A model generated the notes under the pieces. It did not search any database and had not been told where the DNA came from. It saw only the letters and a list, made by a program, of their open reading frames with translations. Below, piece after piece: positions 16,232 through 25,408 of a stretch of DNA of 58,595 nucleotides (the first letter of the stretch is position 1; each line of letters begins with the position of its first letter). The position numbers and the translations under genes were made by a program. This stretch comes from an uncultured Lachnospiraceae bacterium. Its GTDB lineage: Bacteria; Bacillota; Clostridia; Lachnospirales; Lachnospiraceae. Where the stretch lies: contig CANPYY010000013.1 of NCBI GenBank assembly GCA_947588675.1, positions 1 through 58,595 on the forward strand. The letters run 5' to 3'.

Positions 16232-17593
16232 ATGATAGTTATTGACAGAAATCTTAAATTGCCGTTGTATGAACAGGTATATAACAGCGTCAGAGAAGAT
16301 ATAATATCCGGGAAAATGTGTGAGGGACAGGCGCTTGTGCCGATAAGGGAACTTGCGTACACATTGGGAGTGTCAAAAAATACTGTTGATTTGGCATATA
16401 AACAACTTTTGGCGGAAGGGTATATAAGGGCGAAAAGAGGTTCCGGATATTTCGTGGAGAACATGGAAAAATACGGTATAGATATACATGCGGATTCGGA
16501 TGCGGGTTTTTCTTATAATACACCGGACAGGGATGAAAAAAAAGCGTTATATGATTTTTCATTTGAGGTTGTAAACAGCAGTGAATTTGAATGGAAGAAA
16601 TGGAAAAAATGCCTGAATGAATCGTTGTATGAAGAAGAATACAATTTTAATGGATATAAAGACTGCCGTGGGGATATTGGACTGAGAAAAAGCATAGCGG
16701 ATTATATTTTTATGACAAGAAATGTAAAATGCAGCGCGGAACAGGTAGTAATATGCAGCGGTACGCTGTATGCGATTAATATGATTGTAAATGTTATTAA
16801 TAAGTACCGGGAAAAAGAATACAGGGAAGAAAAACAGGCAAGCTGTGACCCTGAGTGCGAGAACCATATAAAGAATGTTTTTGCCAGTAAAGGATATAAG
16901 ATATGCGCTTTTGGAGATAACTGCATAAAAAATATAATTTATGTGTCGCCGTCGCATCAGTATCCTCTGGGGTATACAATGAGTTATGATATTCGTAAGG
17001 AATATATAGATTATGCGGAGAAAAACGACGCCTTTATAATAGAAAATGATTGTGACAGTGAATTTACATACGGTAAAAGCAGAATCCCTTCGATGCAGTC
17101 GATGGATGCTGACAGAGTTATATATATAAGCTCGGTATCGCGTATATTATCGCCTAATATAAGACTTGCATATATGGTACTGCCGAAAAATTTTACAGAT
17201 ATTTTCATGGAGATTTATGACGGTTACAGAACCGCTGTTCCTGTGCTTCACCAAAGGACGCTTGCCAGATATATTGAGCTTGGATATATGCAGAAGCACA
17301 TAAGGAGACTGCTTCATACGAACGAAGAAAAATTTGATATTATATTAGAATATCTTGAAAAACTTGAGGAAGAAGGCCATATAAATATTATCGGGCAGCC
17401 GGCGGGAGGATACATTGCCGTAAAACCTGTAAAACGCAGAAAAAATATAAGTCTTTTGGAGTACGCCCAAAAAGAAGGAATAATTTTGTATGAGGAAGGC
17501 GAATATGTGCTTATAGGTTATCTGTCGATTGACAGGGAGGACATAAATGCGGCAGCCGTGAAACTGTATGATGTTATAAAAGGATATGCGTAA
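16232..17593 (+). CDS. MocR/PdxR-type regulator (GntR HTH plus aminotransferase-like domain) with lysine replaced
   Basis: This 453-aa protein has a GntR winged helix (about 5-70, with PLYEQVYNSVREDI and LGVSKNTVDLAYKQL) joined to a fold-type I aminotransferase-like domain (about 95-450). MocR regulators such as PdxR sense pyridoxal phosphate or an adduct. The domain keeps VSPSHQYPLGYTMS and the DxDSEF Asp, but the expected Schiff-base lysine, normally in an SK(x)(L/F)xPxLR motif, is Arg304 here (SSVSRILSPNIRLAY). It may therefore bind ligand non-covalently or no PLP at all. ATG16232 follows GGAGGG. It is monocistronic. A pyridoxal kinase gene lies 7 kb away, but no link can be shown. Confidence 0.88.
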   Translation: MIVIDRNLKLPLYEQVYNSVREDIISGKMCEGQALVPIRELAYTLGVSKNTVDLAYKQLLAEGYIRAKRGSGYFVENMEKYGIDIHADSDAGFSYNTPDRDEKKALYDFSFEVVNSSEFEWKKWKKCLNESLYEEEYNFNGYKDCRGDIGLRKSIADYIFMTRNVKCSAEQVVICSGTLYAINMIVNVINKYREKEYREEKQASCDPECENHIKNVFASKGYKICAFGDNCIKNIIYVSPSHQYPLGYTMSYDIRKEYIDYAEKNDAFIIENDCDSEFTYGKSRIPSMQSMDADRVIYISSVSRILSPNIRLAYMVLPKNFTDIFMEIYDGYRTAVPVLHQRTLARYIELGYMQKHIRRLLHTNEEKFDIILEYLEKLEEEGHINIIGQPAGGYIAVKPVKRRKNISLLEYAQKEGIILYEEGEYVLIGYLSIDREDINAAAVKLYDVIKGYA

Positions 17594-17644
17594 ATGCGGA
17601 ATATGATGTTTATAACTGTAACAGGGCGTTTGCCTGTAATATAA

Positions 17645-17679
17645 CAAAAAAACTGCCACACATATATAAGTGTGACAGT
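17645..17679 (-). terminator. Terminator of csp (shared convergent gap)
   Basis: Arms ACTGCCACAC and GTGTGACAGT flank a short AT loop. On the minus strand the hairpin is followed by TTTTTTTG, so it mainly serves the cold shock gene. Confidence 0.75.
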
Positions 17680-17771
17680 TGCATTTGTTACAACCACGAA
17701 ATACATTATTACCTTTAACTTTTATTATAGGTAAATCTATCAATAAAAATTAAAATGGCTTCATGCGGGGA

Positions 17772-17969
17772 TTATAACTTTACTACATTTGCTGCCTGAG
17801 GTCCCTTTTCTCCGTTGATAACTTCAAATTCAACCTGGTCGCCTTCGTCTAATACTTTGAATCCGTCCATCTGCAGAGCTGAAAAATGTACAAATACATC
17901 ATTGCCTTCTTCATCAGAGATGAAACCAAAACCTTTTTTCGCATTAAACCATTTTACTGTTCCAATCAT
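17772..17969 (-). CDS. csp: Cold shock protein (CspA family)
   Basis: This 65-aa single cold-shock domain is a nucleic-acid-binding RNA chaperone. RNP1 (KGFGFI) and RNP2 (VFVHFS) are both intact, and the protein starts [17 protein letters not shown] and ends in the usual PQAANVVKL. Length and sequence are typical of Firmicute Csps. AGGAGG lies at good spacing before ATG (complement of 17967-17969). It is a single gene divergent from the M16C protease, with its own promoter and terminator. Confidence 0.97.
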   Translation of the reverse strand: MIGTVKWFNAKKGFGFISDEEGNDVFVHFSALQMDGFKVLDEGDQVEFEVINGEKGPQAANVVKL

Positions 17970-18014
17970 TTAGCTAGCCTCCTAAAAATACTAAAAAATT
18001 AATACAACATAAAA

Positions 18015-18043
18015 ACTTTATCACATAAAACAATTTTTGTCAA
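18015..18043 (-). promoter_or_regulatory. Promoter of csp
   Basis: On the minus strand TTGACA (18043-18038), 17 bp and TAAAGT (18020-18015). The predicted leader is only about 40 nt, shorter than the long thermosensing leaders of E. coli cspA. Confidence 0.55.
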
Positions 18044-18126
18044 ACCTTTTAATAATACTTTTCTTTTTTGAAGGGAAACTATATAATATAAATTATTAAA
18101 ACCAAAAACAGGAAAGGATTAATTAT

Positions 18127-21063
18127 ATGGATATGTTTGAATTTTCGGAAGACTGCCTTAAAGCATATAATGTCGTAAGCGCGGGAGAACTTAAAGATAT
18201 TGGCAGCGAGGGGTATCTGCTGGAGCATAGGAAAAGCGGCGCAAGGATATCGCTTATAAAAAATGATGATAATAATAAGGTGTTTTATATAGGTTTCAGA
18301 ACGCCGGTCAGTGATTCTACCGGCGTGGCGCACATTATAGAACATTCTGTGCTTTGCGGTTCTGAAAAGTATCCAGTGAAAGACCCGTTTGTAGAATTGG
18401 TAAAGGGTTCGTTAAATACATTTCTTAATGCGATGACTTACAGTGATAAGACCGTATATCCTGTAGCAAGCTGCAACTCCGCCGATTTTGCCAATCTTAT
18501 GAGCGTATATATGGATGCGGTATTTTTCCCGAGAATATATGATATAAAAGAAATATTTATGCAGGAGGGATGGCATTATGAAATGGAGTCAGCCGATTCA
18601 CCGATTACGATAAATGGCGTTGTTTATAATGAAATGAGGGGAGTGTATTCATCGCCTGACCAGATTCTGGGAAGGTATGTACAGAAGGCGTTATTCCCTG
18701 ATACGACATACAATTATGATTCCGGCGGAGAGCCCGACTGTATTCCTAAGCTTACTTATGAGCAGTTCTTGGATTTTCACAAAAAATATTATCATCCATC
18801 CAACAGTTATATTTATCTGTATGGCGATGTCGATATGGAAGAAAGGCTTTTATGGCTTGATGAAAATTATCTGAGTAAATTTGATAGGCTTGACGTTGAT
18901 TCCGCCATATCGATTCAGAAGCCGTTTGATAAAATAAAATATGTTTCGGAAAAGTATTCGGCTCAGAGTGAAAATGATAAATCATACCTTAGTTATAACT
19001 GTGTTATAGATACTTCGCTTAATGTAGTATACCAGACGGCGTTCCAGATTCTTATGTATGCGCTTATTATGGTGCCGGGAGCGCCTGTTAAGAAAGCGCT
19101 TCTGGACGCGGGTATTGCGGAGGATATCTCCTGTGTATTTGACGGAGAGCTGTATCAGCCCGTATTCAGTATAATTGCAAAGGAAGCTGATGAAAGCAGA
19201 AATGACGAGTTTGTAAAAATAATACGCGATACGCTTACGAAACTTGCAGATGAAGGAATTGACAGGGATTCGCTGCGCGCGGCAATATCTATATATGAAT
19301 TTAGGTACAGGGAGGCTGATTATGAAAGATTCCCAAAAGGACTTATGTACGGGCTTACCTGTATGCAGAGCTGGCTGTATGATGATAACGAACCGTTTTC
19401 ACAACTGCTTTTACTTGATGTGTATGACAGATTAAAAAATGAAGTAGATACGGGATATTTTGAAAAGCTTATTAAAGATTATCTTCTTGATAATACGCAT
19501 TGTGCGGTTGTCAGTATACTTCCTGAAACAGATATGAACAGAAGACTGGATGAGGAGATGGAAAAAAGGCTTGCAGAGTATAAGAAGACGCTGTCCGATA
19601 CGGAAATCCGCGATATTGTAAATAATACGAAAAAGCTTTATGAATATCAGGAAACCCCTGATACTGAGGAACAGCTTAAAGTAATACCTATGCTTACAAT
19701 AGACGATATCGATAAGGATATAAGAAAAACAGACATCCGCAAAAAAAGCGCAGGTTCTGTTTCGGTACTGCACAGTAATATAAATACAAATGGCATAGCG
19801 TATGTCATCATGTCGTTTGATATAAGCGATTATGAAGATTATGTACAGTATATAACCCTGCTTTCGAGCATACTTGCTTATGTTGATACTGAAAAATATG
19901 ATTATATGTCGCTTGCCAATGCAATTAACCTGCATACCGGCGGAATAAATGTTGAAACGAATGTGTATGCGGAAAGAGGAAATGCAGATAAATACCGTCT
20001 GGTCTGCGAGGTTAGTTTTTCGTGTCTTTATTCAGAGCTTTATGATACGTTTCAACTGGTTGGCGAGATTATGGATAAGGCGGTGCTTAACGATAAAAAA
20101 CGCCTTAAAGAAATTATACAGGAAGAACGTTCGGTACTGAGAGGGGCAATGGAAGCTTCGGGTAATAATACTGCTGTAGAACGAGGGCTTTCTTACGCTT
20201 CAGCGTCGGGACGTATTCAGGGCAGGATAGGAACGGTGGGTCTGTACAGGTTTATAGACTCCATATATAATCACTTTGATGAGTATGCCGATGGTCTGAT
20301 AGATATATTTGAAATATTAAGGGACAATATTTTCAGAAAAGATAGACTTTTTATAAATATAACTGCGTCTGAAGAAGGATATTCATGTTTTGAAAAGGAA
20401 TTTAAAAAGTTCGATATGTATTCCGGCTGCGGCAGGAATATGGACGATATTGTTTTATTAAATATTACGGATAATGCAGAGCCGCATATTAACGAGGGAT
20501 TTAAAACTTCAGGAAAAGTACAGTATGTTGCAAGAACAGGTAATTTTATTAAAAAAGGCTATGAATATTCTGGAACGCTCAGGGTAGTAAAAACTTTGCT
20601 GTCCTATGGATATCTTTGGGTAAAGGTGAGGGTTCAGGGAGGAGCTTATGGAATTATGTGTAATTTTTCCAGAAGCGGAAATGGTTATTTTGTATCGTAC
20701 AGAGACCCTAATCTTTCGGAAACCAATAAAGTGTTTATGGATTTGCCGGAATACCTTGGCAGTTTTGAGGCGGGAGAACGGGAAATGACAGGTTATATAC
20801 TTGGTACTATAAGCATGACGGATATGCCTTCTACCCCGGCGATGAAAGGAAAGGGAGTTTATATAAGGCATATGTGTAAAATTACGGATGAAGACCGTAT
20901 GCGGGAGAGAAAGGAAATATTATCGACAGATGCCCGGGCTGTACGCAAAACCGCAGAGCTGGTAAAGGCGATACTGGATAATAATAATATATGCGTAGTG
21001 GGAAGCGCGGCTGCTATTGAAGAAAACGCGGAACTGTTTGATTATATTGAAGATTTGATATAA
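18127..21063 (+). CDS. M16C family zinc metallopeptidase (PreP/Cym1-like)
   Basis: This 978-aa protein has the size and layout of M16C peptidases, two pairs of homologous domains forming a closing chamber that degrades peptides. The inverted zinc motif HxxEH is intact: His69, Glu72, His73 (HIIEHSVLCGS), with the downstream Glu region NEMRGVYSSP. LCGSEKYPVKDPF and LNTFLNAMTYSDKTVYPV are family-typical. There is no signal peptide, so it is probably cytosolic. ATG18127 follows AGGAAAGG. It precedes era by 17 bp and may be cotranscribed with it. Confidence 0.92.
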   Translation: MDMFEFSEDCLKAYNVVSAGELKDIGSEGYLLEHRKSGARISLIKNDDNNKVFYIGFRTPVSDSTGVAHIIEHSVLCGSEKYPVKDPFVELVKGSLNTFLNAMTYSDKTVYPVASCNSADFANLMSVYMDAVFFPRIYDIKEIFMQEGWHYEMESADSPITINGVVYNEMRGVYSSPDQILGRYVQKALFPDTTYNYDSGGEPDCIPKLTYEQFLDFHKKYYHPSNSYIYLYGDVDMEERLLWLDENYLSKFDRLDVDSAISIQKPFDKIKYVSEKYSAQSENDKSYLSYNCVIDTSLNVVYQTAFQILMYALIMVPGAPVKKALLDAGIAEDISCVFDGELYQPVFSIIAKEADESRNDEFVKIIRDTLTKLADEGIDRDSLRAAISIYEFRYREADYERFPKGLMYGLTCMQSWLYDDNEPFSQLLLLDVYDRLKNEVDTGYFEKLIKDYLLDNTHCAVVSILPETDMNRRLDEEMEKRLAEYKKTLSDTEIRDIVNNTKKLYEYQETPDTEEQLKVIPMLTIDDIDKDIRKTDIRKKSAGSVSVLHSNINTNGIAYVIMSFDISDYEDYVQYITLLSSILAYVDTEKYDYMSLANAINLHTGGINVETNVYAERGNADKYRLVCEVSFSCLYSELYDTFQLVGEIMDKAVLNDKKRLKEIIQEERSVLRGAMEASGNNTAVERGLSYASASGRIQGRIGTVGLYRFIDSIYNHFDEYADGLIDIFEILRDNIFRKDRLFINITASEEGYSCFEKEFKKFDMYSGCGRNMDDIVLLNITDNAEPHINEGFKTSGKVQYVARTGNFIKKGYEYSGTLRVVKTLLSYGYLWVKVRVQGGAYGIMCNFSRSGNGYFVSYRDPNLSETNKVFMDLPEYLGSFEAGEREMTGYILGTISMTDMPSTPAMKGKGVYIRHMCKITDEDRMRERKEILSTDARAVRKTAELVKAILDNNNICVVGSAAAIEENAELFDYIEDLI

Positions 21064-21080
21064 GTTATGGAGGAGAGTAT

Positions 21081-21983
21081 ATGAAAGATACATTTAAGTC
21101 CGGTTTTGCCGCTCTTATAGGAAGACCTAACGTTGGAAAGTCCACACTTATGAACAGGCTTATAGGGCAAAAAATAGCTATAACTTCGAGCAAGCCGCAG
21201 ACAACGAGAAACAGGATACAGACGGTGTACACAGACAGTGAAGGACAGATAATATTTTTAGATACTCCGGGGATACACAAAGCAAAGAATAAGCTTGGAG
21301 AATATATGGTAAATGTAGCGCAGAATACGCTGAGAGATGTTGACGTGATTTTGTGGCTTGTGGAGGCGTCCGATTATATAGGCGCAAGCGACAGGCATAT
21401 TGCAGAGATTTTAAGTAAAGTGCGGACGCCGGTAATACTTGTAATAAATAAGATTGATAAGGTGAAAAAAGAAGAAATACTGAAATTTATTGACGCATAT
21501 AAGGATTTATGTGATTTTGCGGAGATTATTCCGTTATCTGCGCTTAAAGGGGAAAATACGGAAAAGCTTATACCGGAAATATTTAAATATCTGGACTTTG
21601 GCCCGATGTATTATGATGAAGATACCGTGACCGACCAGCCGGAAAGACAGATAACCGCCGAGATTATAAGAGAGAAAGCCCTGAGAAATTTGAACGATGA
21701 AATTCCGCATGGCATTGCCGTGTCCATAGAGAGCATGAGTAAGCGTAAAGGTAAGAAGATTATGGATATTGATGCCGTAGTAATATGCGAAAGGGAGTCA
21801 CATAAACGCATTATAATAGGAAACAGGGGCGGAATGTTGAAAACGATAGGGAGCGACGCAAGAAAGGATATTGAAGCGATGCTCGGAATGCAGGTTAATC
21901 TTAAAATATGGGTTAAGGTTAAAAAGGATTGGCGTGACAGCGATTTTATGCTGAATAATTTTGGATATAATAAATTGGATTAA
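21081..21983 (+). CDS. era: GTPase Era
   Basis: This 300-aa ribosome assembly GTPase binds the 3' end of 16S rRNA. The G domain shows G1 GRPNVGKS, the Thr-rich switch (SKPQTTRNRI), G3 DTPG and G4 NKID. The C-terminal KH domain (about 200-295) contains IIIGNRGGMLKTIG. Length is standard. GGAGGAG precedes ATG21081. The gene order era, yqzL-like, recO matches Firmicutes. Confidence 0.97.
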   Translation: MKDTFKSGFAALIGRPNVGKSTLMNRLIGQKIAITSSKPQTTRNRIQTVYTDSEGQIIFLDTPGIHKAKNKLGEYMVNVAQNTLRDVDVILWLVEASDYIGASDRHIAEILSKVRTPVILVINKIDKVKKEEILKFIDAYKDLCDFAEIIPLSALKGENTEKLIPEIFKYLDFGPMYYDEDTVTDQPERQITAEIIREKALRNLNDEIPHGIAVSIESMSKRKGKKIMDIDAVVICERESHKRIIIGNRGGMLKTIGSDARKDIEAMLGMQVNLKIWVKVKKDWRDSDFMLNNFGYNKLD

Positions 21984-22062
21984 TATTGAATATCAAGTCA
22001 TACTGACGGAAATCCTATTACTGAAGGCACAGTTTGTGACTAATTAAGTAAGGGAGTTATGT

Positions 22063-22242
22063 ATGATGAAGAACGATATATTTTGGAAAAGGTTTGAAAA
22101 GTCAGGAAAAGTGGAGGATTATCTGGAATATGCCTGTACGACGGAGGATTCTTTTGACGACGTGGTAATCGGAGACGTTGTCGGTGAGGACAGGCAGACG
22201 GTGATTTTGCCGGGATACGACGACAGTATTCAAATCTATTAA
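22063..22242 (+). CDS. YqzL-like small protein between era and recO
   Basis: This is a 59-aa ORF beginning MMKNDIFWKRFEKSGKVEDY, with AGGGAG 6-11 bases upstream. It matches the pattern of YqzL (aromatic-WKxFxxTGxxxxYLxF), which occupies the same place between era and recO in Bacillus. It is rather longer and more acidic at its C-terminus than the Bacillus protein. Function of the family is unknown. Start may be either of two adjacent ATGs (22063 or 22066). It lies 79 bp after era and 28 bp before recO. Confidence 0.75.
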   Translation: MMKNDIFWKRFEKSGKVEDYLEYACTTEDSFDDVVIGDVVGEDRQTVILPGYDDSIQIY

Positions 22243-22270
22243 TTTACCGGAATGAGGGGTTTGGGACTAT

Positions 22271-23011
22271 ATGACGGCAGAAACTGTTATGGGCATGGTA
22301 ATAGCGTCACAAAACATAGGTGAAACTGACAGAAGAATAGTTCTGCTCACCAGAAATAAGGGTAAAATATCAGCATTTGCAAGAGGGGCGGCAAAACCGA
22401 AAAACCCTCTTGTATCTGCTACGCAGCCCTTTACTTTTGGCGAATTTTTTGTTTATCCGGGACGCGACTCATATACCGTTACACGGGCGGAGGGGTTAAA
22501 ACATTTTGATTTTGTAAGAAAGAGTCTTGACAAATATTATTATGCTTCGTATATGTGCGAACTGGCGGGTTATTATACACGGGAAAATCTTGACGCAAGC
22601 GATGTGCTTTTGCTTTTATACAGGTCGTTTCAGGCGCTTATGGCAGATGTTTTGGAGGATAGGCTTATACGGTACATATATGAATGGAGAATACTTCTTA
22701 TTAACGGTGAAATGCCGAATGTGTTCAGGTGCAGAAAATGCGGGGGAGAAGATGTGACACACTTTTCTGTACCCGGACAGTGCGTATTTTGCGAGGGGTG
22801 CGCAAAAGAATATGATAATTCTGAAAAAATGCTTCCCTCGGTGCTGCATACGTTGAAATACATCGCATCTGTTCCGTTGGATAAATTGTTTTCTTTTAAG
22901 TTATCGGAAGAAGTATTTGCGCAGTTTAAAGAGATAACCGACAGATATCTGCAAACTTACAGGCGTTATGATTTTAATTCCCTGCATTTTATAGACGGGA
23001 ATACATTATAA
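22271..23011 (+). CDS. recO: DNA repair protein RecO
   Basis: This 246-aa RecFOR pathway mediator helps load RecA on SSB-coated single strands. The N-terminal OB fold (about 1-80) has MVIASQNIGETDRRIVLLT and ISAFARGAAKPKN. The helical C-terminal domain holds a CxxC...CxxC zinc site (CRKCGG and CVFCEGC, about 156-178). Length and motifs are typical. ATG22271 follows a weak GAGGGGTTTGGG site. Confidence 0.95.
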   Translation: MTAETVMGMVIASQNIGETDRRIVLLTRNKGKISAFARGAAKPKNPLVSATQPFTFGEFFVYPGRDSYTVTRAEGLKHFDFVRKSLDKYYYASYMCELAGYYTRENLDASDVLLLLYRSFQALMADVLEDRLIRYIYEWRILLINGEMPNVFRCRKCGGEDVTHFSVPGQCVFCEGCAKEYDNSEKMLPSVLHTLKYIASVPLDKLFSFKLSEEVFAQFKEITDRYLQTYRRYDFNSLHFIDGNTL

Positions 23012-23016
23012 AAAAC

Positions 23017-23045
23017 TTGAAAATCTATGTATGCAATAGTACAAT
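23017..23045 (+). promoter_or_regulatory. Promoter of glyQS
   Basis: TTGAAA, 17 bp and TACAAT just after the recO stop; the implied leader is about 40 nt, too short for a T-box. Confidence 0.5.
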
Positions 23046-23091
23046 ATAGAACGAATATGTCACAACGAATAATGAAAGGAAGTCGTTAATT

Positions 23092-24480
23092 ATGGAAAAG
23101 TCAATGGATAAAATAGTAGCCCTGGCAAAAGCAAGAGGATTTATATATCCGGGTTCAGAGATATATGGAGGTCTGGCCAATACATGGGATTATGGCAATC
23201 TTGGAGTTGAACTTAAAAATAATGTAAAAAATGCGTGGTGGAGCAAATTTGTGCGCGAGTCGCCGTATAATGTCGGCGTAGACTGCGCAATTCTTATGAA
23301 TCCGCAGACCTGGATTGCTTCAGGACATCTGGGAGGATTTTCGGACCCGCTTATGGACTGCAGGGAGTGTCATGAGAGGTTTAGGGCGGATAAGCTTATT
23401 GAGGATTATATGAAGGATAACGGAATTGAAATAGAAGGTACGGTAGACTCCTGGACGCATGAGAAAATGAAAAAATACATAGATGATAACAATATTGCAT
23501 GTCCTTCATGCGGAAAACATGATTTTACAGATATACGTGAATTTAACCTTATGTTTAAGACGTTCCAGGGAGTTACGGAAGATGCAAAAAATACGGTGTA
23601 TCTTAGACCTGAAACGGCGCAGGGCATATTTGTCAATTTTAAAAATGTACAGAGAACTTCAAGAAAGAAAATTCCTTTTGGAATAGGACAGATAGGAAAA
23701 TCCTTCCGTAATGAGATCACGCCGGGTAATTTCACTTTCAGGACAAGGGAATTTGAACAGATGGAACTTGAGTTTTTCTGTGAACCGGGAACAGACCTCG
23801 AATGGTTTGCTTATTGGAAACAGTTTTGTATAGAATGGCTTAAAAATCTTGGAATTAAAGAGGATGAAATGAGATACCGTGACCATGATAAAGAGGAGCT
23901 TTCATTTTACAGCAATGCAACTACCGATATAGAATTTTTGTTCCCGTTTGGATGGGGAGAACTTTGGGGTATTGCCGACAGGACGGATTATGACCTTACG
24001 CAGCACCAGAATGTATCTCATGAGGATATGAGCTATTTTGATGATGAAAAGAAGGAAAAATATATTCCGTATGTAATAGAGCCTTCTCTTGGAGCTGACA
24101 GGGTGACTCTTGCATTTTTGTGCAGCGCATATGACGAGGAGGAAATAGGAGATGGCGACGTGCGTACCGTGCTTCATTTCCATCCTGCGATTGCGCCGGT
24201 TAAAGTCGGAGTTCTACCTCTGTCGAAAAAACTTTCCGAACAGGCGCAGAAGATATATAATGAGTTGTCCGCAAAATATAACTGTGAATTTGACGACAGG
24301 GGCAATATCGGCAAGCGTTACCGCAGACAGGATGAAATAGGAACGCCTTTCTGCGTAACTTATGATTTTGATTCTGAAGAAGACGGATGCGTCACGGTAA
24401 GAGACCGCGACACCATGGAACAGGAAAGAATCAAAATAGAAGATTTATCTAAATATTTTGAAGAAAAAATGGCTTTTTAA
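23092..24480 (+). CDS. glyQS: Glycyl-tRNA synthetase, single-chain (alpha2) type
   Basis: This 462-aa class II synthetase charges tRNA-Gly. It is the homodimeric form found in many Firmicutes. Motifs seen are [17 protein letters not shown] at the start, [10 protein letters not shown], the motif 2 region [19 protein letters not shown], and motif 3 with [10 protein letters not shown]. The anticodon-binding domain (about 350-455) contains VGVLPL and [18 protein letters not shown]23092 follows AAAGGAAG. Its end overlaps the convergent pyridoxal kinase gene by 4 bp. Confidence 0.97.
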   Translation: MEKSMDKIVALAKARGFIYPGSEIYGGLANTWDYGNLGVELKNNVKNAWWSKFVRESPYNVGVDCAILMNPQTWIASGHLGGFSDPLMDCRECHERFRADKLIEDYMKDNGIEIEGTVDSWTHEKMKKYIDDNNIACPSCGKHDFTDIREFNLMFKTFQGVTEDAKNTVYLRPETAQGIFVNFKNVQRTSRKKIPFGIGQIGKSFRNEITPGNFTFRTREFEQMELEFFCEPGTDLEWFAYWKQFCIEWLKNLGIKEDEMRYRDHDKEELSFYSNATTDIEFLFPFGWGELWGIADRTDYDLTQHQNVSHEDMSYFDDEKKEKYIPYVIEPSLGADRVTLAFLCSAYDEEEIGDGDVRTVLHFHPAIAPVKVGVLPLSKKLSEQAQKIYNELSAKYNCEFDDRGNIGKRYRRQDEIGTPFCVTYDFDSEEDGCVTVRDRDTMEQERIKIEDLSKYFEEKMAF

Positions 24481-25307
24481 ATACGGCCTGTCAACTGCAG
24501 CAGGTATGGTATCGTATCTTCAAAATCGATACCATACCAGTTGTGGGTTTCATTTCTTACGGTGGCGTTAAGCGTGTATGAAGTATATTCTACAGCAATT
24601 TTTGCAGCATCTTTTGCGCAGAAGCCGCGCAGCAGGGCGCCTGCAAACGTGCTGGCAAATAAGTCGCCCGTTCCGTGGAACGTTCCCTTTACGTCAGGTT
24701 TAAAATATTCAAATGTGCTTCCATCCGAAAAATGCGCAATTATACCGTTTTCGTTATTTTTAATTACGCTTGTAATGATTATATTTTTAGCGCCGGCATT
24801 TACGAGCCTGTCAAATATTTCATTAATATAGTCCATGTCGTAATCAGACCTGTACCGAAGCCCTGCCATAAAAGCGGCCTCGGTAATGTTCGGTACTATA
24901 TATTCGGCTTTCCCGGCAATCCTTGTCACCGCTTCTCCATATTTTTCGTCAAATCCTGCGTAAATTTTTCCATTGTCGGCAAATACAGGGTCTGCTATCG
25001 TAATAGTGTCGGCGTCGGCAAAATTTTCATAGAAGTCAAGAAGCATATCTATATGGCTGATATTGCCGAGATATCCCGATAGAATAGCATCGAAATGTAT
25101 ATCAAGTGTTTTCCAGTGTTCCGTTATGGAAACAATATTGTCCGAAAGGTCGCAGAAAGTGAAACCCGGAAACATCGTATGCGCCGAAAGAACGGCGGTC
25201 GGTATTATGGAAGTTTCAATTCCCATTGCGGATATGATTGGAAGCGCTATTGTCTGCGAACACTTTCCAATACATGATATATCCTGTATACTTACAAGTC
25301 TTTTCAT
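24477..25307 (-). CDS. Pyridoxal/pyridoxamine kinase (PfkB-like, PdxY type)
   Basis: This 276-aa enzyme phosphorylates pyridoxal or related B6 vitamers with ATP in the salvage route to PLP. The N-terminus has [18 protein letters not shown], followed by [15 protein letters not shown], both typical of the Clostridial PdxY-like group. VFADNGKIY carries the substrate-side Asp, and [18 protein letters not shown] carries the catalytic GTGD Asp. A GAGGG site precedes the start. It is a single gene facing glyQS, with a 4-bp tail overlap and no room for a separate terminator. Confidence 0.9.
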   Translation of the reverse strand: MKRLVSIQDISCIGKCSQTIALPIISAMGIETSIIPTAVLSAHTMFPGFTFCDLSDNIVSITEHWKTLDIHFDAILSGYLGNISHIDMLLDFYENFADADTITIADPVFADNGKIYAGFDEKYGEAVTRIAGKAEYIVPNITEAAFMAGLRYRSDYDMDYINEIFDRLVNAGAKNIIITSVIKNNENGIIAHFSDGSTFEYFKPDVKGTFHGTGDLFASTFAGALLRGFCAKDAAKIAVEYTSYTLNATVRNETHNWYGIDFEDTIPYLLQLTGRI

Positions 25308-25408
25308 AACAATCCCTCTGTTTGCCTGTTTGATAATAATTCTATAATATGCTAATATTATATATGCAATCCTGGTATTTTAAAATAGTAAGTTGGGACG
25401 GTGATATA

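Noticed and set aside
17652-17679. Palindrome as operator for the MocR-type gene
   Set aside because: It lies after the gene, and on the minus strand has a T-run, so a terminator explains it better.
23046-23091. T-box leader for glyQS
   Set aside because: The leader is about 40 nt, too short, with no T-box sequence.
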